DNA of 6,604 nucleotides from CAISIP01 sp031367285 (GTDB lineage Bacteria; Pseudomonadota; Gammaproteobacteria; Burkholderiales; Burkholderiaceae_C), in the NCBI GenBank assembly GCA_031367285.1, contig JANLPN010000137.1, positions 1-6,604 of the forward strand, in the 5' to 3' direction. Positions 1 through 6,254 of this stretch are shown here, in pieces (position 1 is the first letter of the stretch; every line of letters starts with the position of its first letter). Under the pieces are notes generated by a model, which did no database searches, had not been told where the DNA came from, and saw only the letters and a program-made list of their open reading frames with translations. The position numbers and the translations under genes were made by a program.

Positions 1-587
1 GCCAGCTGGCCCGCCGTATGGCTGGTGCACACGGCCACGGCGCGCATGCCGGCGCGGCGCGCCGCTTCGATGCCGAACGGCGCGTCTTCAAACACGATAC
101 AGGCCTCGGCCGGGATGCCGATGCGCCGCGCCGCTTCGAGAAAGATGGCCGGCTCGGGTTTGCCGGGCAGGCCTTCGTCTCCGCCTACCACGGCATGCGG
201 CATGGGTTCCATGCCGAGGTGCGAAAACGCGAATGCGATATTGTGTTTGTCGCCCGCCGTGCCCACGCCCACCTTGAGACCCTGCGTCATGGCCTGGCCG
301 CAGAAGGCCTTGAAACCGGCCACCTCGGCGAAGTGCGGTGTGAACAGGTCACGGTAAATCTGCTCCTTCTGGTGGATAAGGTCCCAGCGCTCCTGCTCTT
401 GCATCACCCGCCCGAACAGCAGCTCCATACATTCCGCTCCGGTACGCCCGGTGGTGCGGCGCAACAGCTCGGCCACGTCGATCTGGATGCCATGGTGCTC
501 GGCAAACGCGACCCAGCTGCGCGCGTGGTACGGCATGGAATCGATCATCGTGCCGTCCATGTCAAAGATCAGTGCCTGCGTCTTCAT
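1..587 (-). CDS. HAD-superfamily phosphatase, beta-phosphoglucomutase-like (partial, C-terminus beyond the left edge)
   Basis: Predicted cytoplasmic Mg2+-dependent HAD phosphatase or phosphomutase of the subfamily with an alpha-helical cap. 195 residues are visible. Motif I is FDMDGT, with nucleophile Asp9 and general acid/base Asp11. The helical cap spans roughly residues 17-85. Motif II is VGT with Thr110, motif III is the PGKPEP lysine (Lys143), and motif IV is FED with acidic residues Glu167 and Asp168. All catalytic elements are therefore inside the window and only the last part of the Rossmann core is missing. The ATG at 587 shares its A with the TAA stop of prfB (TAATG), and an AGGG Shine-Dalgarno sits at 597-594, so translation is probably coupled to prfB. 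The substrate cannot be told from sequence: sugar phosphates such as beta-glucose-1-phosphate, or phosphoglycolate-type compounds, are possible. The family call is firm, the substrate is open. Confidence 0.9.
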   Translation of the reverse strand, partial: MKTQALIFDMDGTMIDSMPYHARSWVAFAEHHGIQIDVAELLRRTTGRTGAECMELLFGRVMQEQERWDLIHQKEQIYRDLFTPHFAEVAGFKAFCGQAMTQGLKVGVGTAGDKHNIAFAFSHLGMEPMPHAVVGGDEGLPGKPEPAIFLEAARRIGIPAEACIVFEDAPFGIEAARRAGMRAVAVCTSHTAGQL

Positions 588-1691
588 TACACGCCCTGTT
601 TGAGGGAGGCTTCAATGAACACGTCGAGGTCGCCGTCCAGCACCTTTTGCGTGGCCGATATTTCGACATTGGTGCGCAAATCCTTGATGCGGCTGTTGTC
701 CAGCACGTAGCTGCGAATCTGATGGCCCCAGCCCACGTCGGTCTTGCTGTCTTCGAGTTTCTGCTGTGCCGCCATCTTGATGCGCATCTCGTGTTCGAAC
801 ATGCGCGAACGCAGCATCTGCCAGGCTTCGTCGCGGTTGCGGTGCTGGCTGCGGTCGTTCTGGCACTGCACCACAATGCCGGTCGGTATGTGGGTCAGGC
901 GCACGGCCGAGTCGGTCTTGTTGATGTGTTGTCCGCCGGCACCGCTGGCGCGGTAGGTGTCCACGCGCACGTCGGACGGGTCGATGTTGATCTCTATCGC
1001 GTCGTCCACCTCCGGGTACACAAACACCGAGGCAAACGACGTGTGGCGCCCGCCGGAGGAGTCAAACGGCGACTTGCGCACCAGACGGTGCACACCGGTC
1101 TCGGTGCGCAGCAGGCCGAACGCGTATTCACCTTCCAGCTTGATGGTGGCGCTTTTTATGCCGGCCACGTCGCCGGCAGACTCTTCCATGATTTCGGTCT
1201 TGAAACCCTTGCGTTCGGCATACCGCAGGTACTGGCGCAACAACATGCTGGCCCAGTCGCAGGCCTCGGTGCCGCCCGCGCCCGACTGGATGTCGAGGAA
1301 GCAGTTCAGCGGGTCGGCCGGGTTATTGAACATGCGCCGGAATTCGAGCTGCTCGATTTCGGTGGCCAGCTTGGCCGTCTCGTGTTCGATATGCAGCAGG
1401 CCGGCTGTGTCGCCTTCTTCCTTGCTCATGGCATAAAGCTCGGAGTTGTCGGCCAGCTCAGTGCCCAGCCGCGTCAACGAAAGCACGATGCCGTCGAGAG
1501 ACTTCTTTTCGCGTCCCAGCTCCTGCGCCCGTTTGGGTTCGTTCCAGACCGTCGGGTCTTCCAGCGAGGCGTTGACCGTTCTCAGGCGCTCCGATTTGGC
1601 ATCGAAGTCAAAGATACCTCCGTAAATCTTCCGTGCGCACGCTCAGGGAAGAGAGTTGGGTGCCGATCTGGTTGATGTGTTCTGCGTCCAT
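587..1691 (-). CDS. prfB: Peptide chain release factor 2 (RF2), with programmed +1 frameshift
   Basis: RF2 recognises UAA and UGA in the ribosomal A site and triggers hydrolysis of peptidyl-tRNA. The gene is read in two frames. The first 27 codons run from ATG 1691 to CTT 1613-1611 and end at an in-frame TGA (1610-1608). A +1 shift resumes at GAC 1609 and continues for 340 codons to TAA at 589-587. The product is 367 residues, close to the 365 of E. coli RF2. The stop-codon recognition tripeptide SPF is at residues 207-209 and the catalytic GGQ is at 252-254 within a RASGAGGQHINKTD stretch, both as in RF2 rather than RF1 (PxT). An AGGA Shine-Dalgarno lies at 1701-1698. The gene sits 42 nt after the alpha/beta hydrolase and overlaps the HAD gene by one base. 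Gene finders that ignore frameshifting would report only the 340-codon part or a shorter ATG version from 1486. Confidence 0.97.
1607..1622 (-). promoter_or_regulatory. prfB: prfB programmed +1 frameshift site
   Basis: Read on the minus strand the site is CGG AGG TAT CTT TGA C. It holds the three elements of the classical RF2 autoregulatory site: an internal Shine-Dalgarno-like CGGAGG just upstream, the slippery CTT codon, and an in-frame TGA followed by C, a poor termination context. When RF2 is scarce the ribosome pauses at TGA and slips forward one base to read GAC, giving full-length RF2. When RF2 is abundant a 27-residue peptide is released. The mechanism is established for prfB of E. 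coli and many other bacteria; the sequence here fits it directly. Confidence 0.96.
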
Positions 1692-1733
1692 GGGGTGTCC
1701 TGTTGGTTGGCTGTCGCTTAACCCGTTATTTTC

Positions 1734-2663
1734 TCATGCCAGGAAACTTTCCAAAAGGCGCGCCAGTTGCTCCGGCTGGTCATGGTGCAGCATATGGCCG
1801 GCGTCCTGCACAACCGCGATACGGCAGTCGGGCACGGCCTGCAGACGCTCGTGGTACTCGGCCAGCGTGAACTTGGTTCTCCACCAAACCGACAGCGAAT
1901 CGTCACTCGCCTCCACGGCCAGCAGCGGCATGCGGATGCACTTGTAGATTTCCAGCAGTTCATCGACCCGGAACAACTGGGCGTTGCTGATCTTGTGGGC
2001 CGCGTCGCCCAGGATTTCCCACTGACCCGCGTCGTTCTCGCGCGCCCATTGTGTCGCCAGCCACCCGGCTTTGTCGAGCCCGGCCTGGTCGCGCGCCAGC
2101 CGCGGGTTGGTCTTGGCCAGCCGGCGTGCCACCCCGGCGGCGCTGTCATAAGCGCGCAGTGCCAGTTCGCCGCGCTGGAACTTCTTGAGCTCGTCCATCC
2201 ATTTTGCATAGCGTTTGGGCGCCTGCTCGGGCCGGGTGGCCGGGCCGCCAAACCCTTCCAGATTGACCAGACGCCGTATGCGCTCGGGGCGAACGCCGGC
2301 ATAGTGCATCACCACGTGCCCACCCATGCTATGGCCGACCAAGTCCACCGGGTGGTCCGGCGCATAGTGGTCAAGCAGAAAGTCCAGGTCGGCCATGTAG
2401 TCGGCAAACCAGTAGTTGTCTACCGCGGCGCCGGTCGTGAGGCCGTAGCCGCGCCAGTCGGGCGCAACGATGTAGCGCCCCTGCATGAAAGCGTCAGACA
2501 AGGCATCCACCACAAACTGGTAGGACGCGGCAACGTCCATCCATCCATGCACCAGCACCAGCGGTGCCACGCCGGGTGTGGGCTCGCCCCAGGTCCAGAC
2601 GTGGTAGTTGAGATTGCGGATCGGTACAAACTCGCTGCGGGATGCTCTTTTGACTTGGTACAT
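1734..2663 (-). CDS. Alpha/beta-fold hydrolase
   Basis: Predicted cytoplasmic serine hydrolase of the alpha/beta-hydrolase superfamily; no signal peptide is seen. With the ATG at 2663 it is 309 residues. The oxyanion-loop HG is at residues 39-40 (LVHGWMD), the nucleophile elbow GHSMGG has Ser112, the probable acid is Asp254 or Asp255 (EASDDS), and the histidine is His290 (DAGHMLHHDQPEQLA). The triad is complete and in the usual order, with a helical lid region between Ser112 and the acid. Two longer starts are possible in frame, ATG 2699 and GTG 2723. None has a good Shine-Dalgarno. I chose 2663 because recognisable homology begins shortly after it (EFVPIRNLNYHVWTWG) and the extra residues look like low-quality leader. 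Substrate unknown: esterase, lipase, epoxide hydrolase or haloalkane dehalogenase-like activities all use this fold. It lies 42 nt upstream of prfB and probably shares its transcript. Confidence 0.88.
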   Translation of the reverse strand: MYQVKRASRSEFVPIRNLNYHVWTWGEPTPGVAPLVLVHGWMDVAASYQFVVDALSDAFMQGRYIVAPDWRGYGLTTGAAVDNYWFADYMADLDFLLDHYAPDHPVDLVGHSMGGHVVMHYAGVRPERIRRLVNLEGFGGPATRPEQAPKRYAKWMDELKKFQRGELALRAYDSAAGVARRLAKTNPRLARDQAGLDKAGWLATQWARENDAGQWEILGDAAHKISNAQLFRVDELLEIYKCIRMPLLAVEASDDSLSVWWRTKFTLAEYHERLQAVPDCRIAVVQDAGHMLHHDQPEQLARLLESFLA

Positions 2664-2869
2664 TTGGCACTTGTCGGTAAATGGCTGGCCGCCGCGCATG
2701 CGGAGCCGGGGGTGATCGGCCACGCTGCTGGACGGGCGATGTGGCCCCCATCATAAGGATGGCTTGCCGTACCACGCAGTCAACTGAATGACAAGCCCGC
2801 CGGAAAACTGCTCTGTCAAACTGGTGCGCTGTGGTTACCGAAGGAAATCGGATTGGTCGAGAACTGGAT
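2664..2869. promoter_or_regulatory. Divergent intergenic region between the hydrolase and the YbaK gene, presumed to hold both promoters
   Basis: About 200 nt separate the outward-facing starts at 2663 (minus) and 2870 (plus), so promoters for both transcripts should lie here. On the plus strand TGGACG (2729-2734) and CATAAG (2752-2757) are spaced 17 nt apart, each matching 4 of 6 sigma-70 consensus bases. On the minus strand a perfect TTGACA (2819-2814) has only a poorly spaced TGTCAT (2793-2788, 20 nt gap), and a TATGAT (2755-2750) lacks a properly spaced -35. None is convincing; the promoter role is inferred mainly from gene orientation. Confidence 0.3.
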
Positions 2870-3361
2870 ATGGCACGCAAGGAACACGTCTCTGAAACAC
2901 CGGCAACCCGCTTCCTGCGCGCGCACCAGGTCGCCTTCACCGAACACGTCTACGAATACCTGGAGCACGGCGGCGCGCTTTACAGCGCCGAGGTGCTGGG
3001 GATGGACCCGTTCGCGGTGGTCAAGACACTGGTGATGCAGGACGAACGGGCTCACCCGCTGCTGGTGCTGATGCACGGCAACCGCAAGGTCAGCACCAAA
3101 AATCTGGCGCGGCAGATCGCGGCCAAGTCGGTCGAACCCTGCCAGCCCGATATTGCCAACAAACACAGCGGCTACCTGGTGGGCGGCACGTCGCCGTTTG
3201 CCACGCGCAAGCCCATGCCGGTGTATTACGAGCAGACGATTCTTGAATTGCCCCGCATGCTGATCAATGGCGGCCGTCGTGGATACCTGGTGGAGCTGGA
3301 GCCCGCCACCTGCATGCGCCTGCTTGGTGCCAGGCCGGTGCAGTGCGCACTGGCAGAATAG
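2870..3361 (+). CDS. ybaK: Cys-tRNA(Pro)/Cys-tRNA(Cys) deacylase, YbaK/EbsC type
   Basis: Cytoplasmic trans-editing enzyme that hydrolyses cysteine mischarged onto tRNA(Pro), a product of prolyl-tRNA synthetase errors. The 163-residue length fits the YbaK family (about 160). The family's essential lysine corresponds to Lys52 in the VVKTLVM stretch. The glycine-rich substrate loop GGTSPF is at residues 105-110, followed by KPMPVYYEQTI and the INGGRRGYLVELEP C-terminal strand region. The frame is open upstream to a GTG at 2831, but the ATG at 2870 gives the usual YbaK N-terminus (MARKEHVSETPATRFL) and is preferred; its Shine-Dalgarno is weak. It stops with TAG and is followed after 42 nt by plsY on the same strand, so the two may be co-transcribed. 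Related INS-domain editing proteins such as ProX or YeaK are the main alternatives, but the motif set fits YbaK best. Confidence 0.92.
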   Translation: MARKEHVSETPATRFLRAHQVAFTEHVYEYLEHGGALYSAEVLGMDPFAVVKTLVMQDERAHPLLVLMHGNRKVSTKNLARQIAAKSVEPCQPDIANKHSGYLVGGTSPFATRKPMPVYYEQTILELPRMLINGGRRGYLVELEPATCMRLLGARPVQCALAE

Positions 3362-3403
3362 GGCGCTGGTAGTCGCGCACGAGCCGCGGCGCCGGAGACA
3401 CTG

Positions 3404-4042
3404 ATGGACGCACTCAAAGACTTCTTCCCCCTGCTTGCAGCCGTAGCGGCGTACCTGGTCGGTTCCCTGTCTTTTGCGGTGATCGTGAGCCGCGTGATGG
3501 GCCTGCATGATCCGCGCACCTACGGCAGCAAGAACCCGGGCGCCACCAATGTGCTGCGTTCCGGCAACCGGCCGGCGGCAGTGGTCACGCTGCTGCTCGA
3601 CGCCGCCAAGGGCTGGTTGCCGGTGATGCTGGTCAACTGGTTCGGCGAGCCTTATGGCCTGCAGGAGGGCACGCTGGCCATGGTGGGGTTGGCGGCGTTT
3701 GCCGGGCATTTGTTCCCGGTGTTCTTTCGCTTCCAGGGTGGCAAGGGGGTGGCTACCGCGCTCGGCGTATTGCTCGGCATCCACTGGATTCTGGGCCTGG
3801 CCATCCTGGCCACCTGGGTGATCGTGGCTTGGTTTTCGCGCTATTCCTCGCTTGCCGCGCTGGTGGCCGCGGTGTTGGCGCCGGTCTATTACGCCTTTGG
3901 CGACGGCGTGGCCTGGTACACCGAAAAAGGCATTTTGCTGGCCGTTGCCATCATGGGGCTGCTGCTGGTCTGGCGCCACGCCCAGAACATCAGCCGCCTG
4001 GTCAAAGGCACGGAGTCCAGGCTCGGCGGCAAGAAGCGTTAG
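3404..4042 (+). CDS. plsY: Acyl-phosphate:glycerol-3-phosphate acyltransferase PlsY
   Basis: Inner-membrane enzyme that moves an acyl group from acyl-phosphate (made by PlsX) to the sn-1 position of glycerol-3-phosphate, giving lysophosphatidic acid, the first acylation step of phospholipid synthesis. The protein is 212 residues and mostly hydrophobic, with about five to seven membrane segments (near 7-30, 57-78, 88-108, 118-145, 148-168 and 176-190). Family motifs are all present: GSKNPGATN at 41-49, GHLFPVFFRFQGGKGVATA around 101-119, SRYSS at 145-149, and the C-terminal H192/N195 region ending in a basic cytoplasmic tail (GGKKR). A clear GGAG Shine-Dalgarno at 3394-3397 lies 6 nt before the ATG. 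The gene converges on the HD-GYP-like gene with a 20-nt gap and no visible hairpin terminator. Confidence 0.96.
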   Translation: MDALKDFFPLLAAVAAYLVGSLSFAVIVSRVMGLHDPRTYGSKNPGATNVLRSGNRPAAVVTLLLDAAKGWLPVMLVNWFGEPYGLQEGTLAMVGLAAFAGHLFPVFFRFQGGKGVATALGVLLGIHWILGLAILATWVIVAWFSRYSSLAALVAAVLAPVYYAFGDGVAWYTEKGILLAVAIMGLLLVWRHAQNISRLVKGTESRLGGKKR

Positions 4043-4062
4043 CAACCCGCACTGGCCCGCTG

Positions 4063-4884
4063 TCAGGAGCGCTCGGCGGCATACGCCCCAAGCTGCAGGA
4101 CCAGGTAGTGGTTGAGCCGCACCCGCACTGACGATGCGGCCAGCGAAGAACGTATCTGCGGGCTTCCTTGGGCGGTGCGGTGCAGCCTTGGTTGCCCGAC
4201 CAGCTGTCCAGTTTCGCTGAGCACGATCGCCACGTGGGGGTAATTGGGTTTGCCGCTGCGCCGCATGACGACCGCGATCTCGCCATTGTCCAGGCGCACG
4301 TAGGTGCCCGGCGGACACAGGCCCACAGTGCGCACCAGGGCATGGCCTACCTCCTCGGACTGCTCGTCAGAGTCGCCCATGATGGAGCGTATGGAATCGG
4401 TGGCGCTGCGACCGGCGCGCGTCTTGCGCGGGCTGATCATGGCGGCGTAGCGGTCGATCACGCGCAAAATACGGGCCAGGCGAATGGCTGGTGCCACCTG
4501 CCGCAAATCGCCCAGCCCGGTGCTTTCGTCATGGTGGCTGGTGACCGTGTCCAGCCACAGGTCGTCCACGATGCCGATATTGGCCAGCACCATTCCCCCT
4601 TTTACCGCATGTGCCCGTATGGCGTCCATCTGCGTAGCGGAGGGCCGTTCGATCTGGCCCGCCAACTGGTCCTGCAAGGCGGTCATGGCGATGTTCATGG
4701 TGAACGCCGCGTGCACCAGGCTGTCGCGTTCCTTGTGTTCCAGCGCCAGATCAGCGGCGATCAAATGGCATAACACCGCGCTTACCAGCGCGTGCGAGGC
4801 GCTGTAGCCCACGGCTGAATTGCTCGCAAGCTGGAACAGCAGGTACAGGCCTACGTCGGCATCGCGTTGCAGCAGGGTACACAT
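4063..4884 (-). CDS. Degenerate HD-GYP-like domain protein (N-terminus uncertain, see the 5' extension)
   Basis: 273 residues from the first ATG. The helical core has the spacing of an HD-GYP phosphodiesterase: YSASHALVSAVLCHL near 27-41, AHAVKGG near 91-97, SHHDE at 116-120, and the conserved ARILRVIDRYAAMIS stretch at 137-151 followed by a PRKTRAG loop. However, the position of the HD dyad reads M63-N64 (AAFTMNIAM, where active members have LLHDIGK), and the GYP motif is absent (ESTGLGDL at 120-127). Hydrolysis of c-di-GMP is therefore doubtful; binding or a scaffold role is possible. The C-terminal third (about 194-232, PPGTYVRLDNGEIAVV) matches the small beta domain that often follows HD-GYP domains. 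Codon use and reading frame continue upstream of the ATG, so 4884 is a conservative start rather than a believed one. It is the last gene of the yajQ-protease group. Confidence 0.75.
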   Translation of the reverse strand: MCTLLQRDADVGLYLLFQLASNSAVGYSASHALVSAVLCHLIAADLALEHKERDSLVHAAFTMNIAMTALQDQLAGQIERPSATQMDAIRAHAVKGGMVLANIGIVDDLWLDTVTSHHDESTGLGDLRQVAPAIRLARILRVIDRYAAMISPRKTRAGRSATDSIRSIMGDSDEQSEEVGHALVRTVGLCPPGTYVRLDNGEIAVVMRRSGKPNYPHVAIVLSETGQLVGQPRLHRTAQGSPQIRSSLAASSVRVRLNHYLVLQLGAYAAERS

Positions 4885-5022
4885 CCAGCGGTCGTATTGC
4901 CAGACCCGCTGCTCGAACTCCTGGATGCTGGCCGGGTTGCCGAGCAGTATGCCCAGACCGGCCTCCAGGTCGGACTACAGGCATAACAGGTCTTCGTAGT
5001 CGCTCTCGTTCTGGACATTCAC
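4885..5022 (-). other. Probable 5' part of the HD-GYP-like gene, interrupted by an in-frame TAG
   Basis: Upstream of ATG 4884 the same frame stays open for 30 codons with strongly coding-like composition (DLEAGLGILLGNPASIQEF, then QRVWQYDRW), but contains no ATG, GTG or TTG. It meets TAG at 4977-4975. Beyond that stop the frame is open again for 15 codons to a GTG at 5022, one base after the TGA stop of the protease gene, which is where a coupled start would be expected. The simplest reading is one gene of about 319 codons starting at GTG 5022 and broken by a point mutation such as CAG to TAG. A sequencing error, amber suppression, or initiation at a rare CTG or ATC or at ATG 4884 would also explain it. 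Confidence 0.55.
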
Positions 5023-5023
5023 T

Positions 5024-5689
5024 TCAATTGCGCTTTTCAAGAACCATCTGGTCGTTGGTGCGGGTCATCTGGAAGCGTGTCAGGTAGCTGTTGCCCAGCA
5101 GCACAAAAGGCATCTCCACAGGAGTGACGATGGCGTCCACATTGTGCACCTCGACGTCGTTGAGGCGCACGGAAGCGAGCTGGATGCGCCAGCCGCGCAA
5201 CAGGCCGTTGGCGGTCGAGACCTGGACCAGCTGCCCCTGCTTGTAATTTAGCCCCAGGCGTTCGGCGTCCGCCACGCCGATGCCGATGACGGTGGCGCCG
5301 GTATCGACCATGAACTGGACCGGCCGCGAATTGATCAGGCCCTGCGTCATGAAGTGCCCGCCGGAGCTGGCGGGGAGCACGATCCGGGTTCCTGCGCCGG
5401 CAGGAGCCGGCGTGCCCACGCTGACGGGTGCATCGCCCACCCGCATGGTCTGGCGCCTGCCACCGATATCGAGCACCGCGCCGTCACCTTGTACAGCGAC
5501 CACTTTCACGCCACCGAAGCTCGCGCCGGGCGCCACCAATTTGGGTTCACTACCATCCACCACCAGCAAGGCCTTGTTGCCCATCACGCCGGAAAGCGCG
5601 ACCGATTGCGCATACGAAATACCACTCACACCAGCCAGTACCCATGCCAGCAGCGCAATCGGAGCCGACCTGGATCGGGTCGTGGACAC
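5024..5689 (-). CDS. Retropepsin-like aspartic protease, exported (clan AA, TIGR02281-like)
   Basis: 221 residues. A basic N-terminus, a hydrophobic stretch (about 11-24) and SYA-Q at 25-28 look like a Sec signal peptide cleaved after Ala27, so the protein is probably periplasmic. Residues 30-87 form a beta-rich segment (ALLVVDGSEPKLVAPGASF, then AVLDIGGRRQTMRVG) resembling the homology region of GspC/PilP-type proteins. After a PAPAGAG linker comes a single retropepsin domain: catalytic VDTGAT with Asp129, and the hydrophobic-hydrophobic-Gly turn LLGNSYL (197-203). One active-site Asp per chain implies that it works as a dimer, as is known for this clan. The start is GTG at 5689, 4 nt after the yajQ stop, with only a poor Shine-Dalgarno, suggesting coupling to yajQ. 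Substrate unknown. The stop TGA is one base from the proposed GTG of the next gene. Confidence 0.88.
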   Translation of the reverse strand: MSTTRSRSAPIALLAWVLAGVSGISYAQSVALSGVMGNKALLVVDGSEPKLVAPGASFGGVKVVAVQGDGAVLDIGGRRQTMRVGDAPVSVGTPAPAGAGTRIVLPASSGGHFMTQGLINSRPVQFMVDTGATVIGIGVADAERLGLNYKQGQLVQVSTANGLLRGWRIQLASVRLNDVEVHNVDAIVTPVEMPFVLLGNSYLTRFQMTRTNDQMVLEKRN

Positions 5690-5693
5690 GGGC

Positions 5694-6179
5694 TCAGTCC
5701 CGGAAATTGTTGAAGCTCAGGGGAAGCTCGGCAATGTCCTTGCGGATAAGTGCCATGGCCGACTGCAAGTCGTCGCGTTTGGCGCCATTGACCCGCACCG
5801 CGTCGCCCTGGATCGACGCCTGCACCTTGAGCTTGCTGTCCTTGATCAGACGCTGGATCTTTTTGGACACCTCGGTCTCTATGCCGTTGCGAACCTTGAT
5901 CACCTGTTTGACCTTGTCGCCACCCATTTTCTGCACGTCGCCGCGGTCCAGGAAACGCACATCCACGCTGCGTTTGGTCAGCTTGTTGCGCAATACGTCC
6001 TCGATCTGCCCGAGCTGGAATTCGGCATCACCGATCAGCGTGATTTCCTTGTCCTTCAAGTCAATCGCGGCCGCCGTACCCTTGAAATCGAAACGCGTGC
6101 CGATTTCCTTGATGGTGTTGTCCACCGCGTTCCTGACTTCCACCAGGTTCGCCTCGCAAACCGTGTCAAAAGAAGGCAT
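5694..6179 (-). CDS. yajQ: YajQ family nucleotide-binding protein
   Basis: Small cytoplasmic protein of 161 residues, the usual size for YajQ (DUF520). Family signatures are MPSFD at the N-terminus, RFDFKGT at 29-35, KVQASIQGDAVRV at 118-130 followed by NGAKRDDLQ, and the terminal FNNFRD. The two ferredoxin-like halves are both complete. Known roles: YajQ binds nucleotides and tRNA in vitro, and the Xanthomonas homologue binds c-di-GMP and works with a transcription factor; others influence phage gene expression. Which of these applies here is not visible. ATG 6179 gives the conserved MPSFDTV start; the frame is open to 6224, but those 15 extra codons do not look like YajQ. The Shine-Dalgarno is weak (ACGGAC). 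It heads the yajQ, protease, HD-GYP-like group and is divergent from murB across 75 nt. Confidence 0.96.
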   Translation of the reverse strand: MPSFDTVCEANLVEVRNAVDNTIKEIGTRFDFKGTAAAIDLKDKEITLIGDAEFQLGQIEDVLRNKLTKRSVDVRFLDRGDVQKMGGDKVKQVIKVRNGIETEVSKKIQRLIKDSKLKVQASIQGDAVRVNGAKRDDLQSAMALIRKDIAELPLSFNNFRD

Positions 6180-6254
6180 GTCGTTGTCCGTGAAAAATCG
6201 CTTCGCCGCACTTCGGTGATGCACGGCATCCCTGGCCGATGCGACAATCTTGCC

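Noticed and set aside
572..1675. Plus-strand open frame of 367 codons opposite prfB.
   Set aside because: Shadow of prfB; composition is typical of an antisense frame, and the opposite strand carries complete RF2 motifs. The equal length to RF2 is coincidence.
1767..2756. Plus-strand open frame of 329 codons opposite the alpha/beta hydrolase.
   Set aside because: Antisense shadow of a gene with a complete catalytic triad; no domain is recognisable in it.
3362..3393. Possible hairpin (GGCGC with GCGCC) between ybaK and plsY.
   Set aside because: The stem is only 5-6 bp with a 20-nt loop and no following T run, so it is neither a convincing terminator nor a riboregulator.
4021..4080. Direct repeat GCTCGGCGGC at 4021-4030 and 4071-4080 flanking the plsY and HD-GYP-like stop codons.
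   Set aside because: Ten bases of GC-rich sequence within coding ends of two genes; no further similarity around it and no attachment-site or insertion features.
2816..4318. Long minus-strand open frame (500 codons) across ybaK and plsY.
   Set aside because: It lies opposite two confidently identified genes and is rich in His, Gln, Arg and Ala, as expected for antisense frames of GC-rich DNA; no recognisable domain.
4751..4984. Alternative minus-strand frame starting at ATG 4984, overlapping the 5' part of the HD-GYP-like gene.
   Set aside because: Composition (many Arg, Pro, Ala) is that of an out-of-frame reading; the HD-GYP-like frame continues through the same bases with better coding character.
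6180..6254. TTGTCG on the minus strand as a -35 element for yajQ.
   Set aside because: At 17-nt spacing the -10 would be GTGCAT, matching only two consensus bases, which is not enough to call a promoter.
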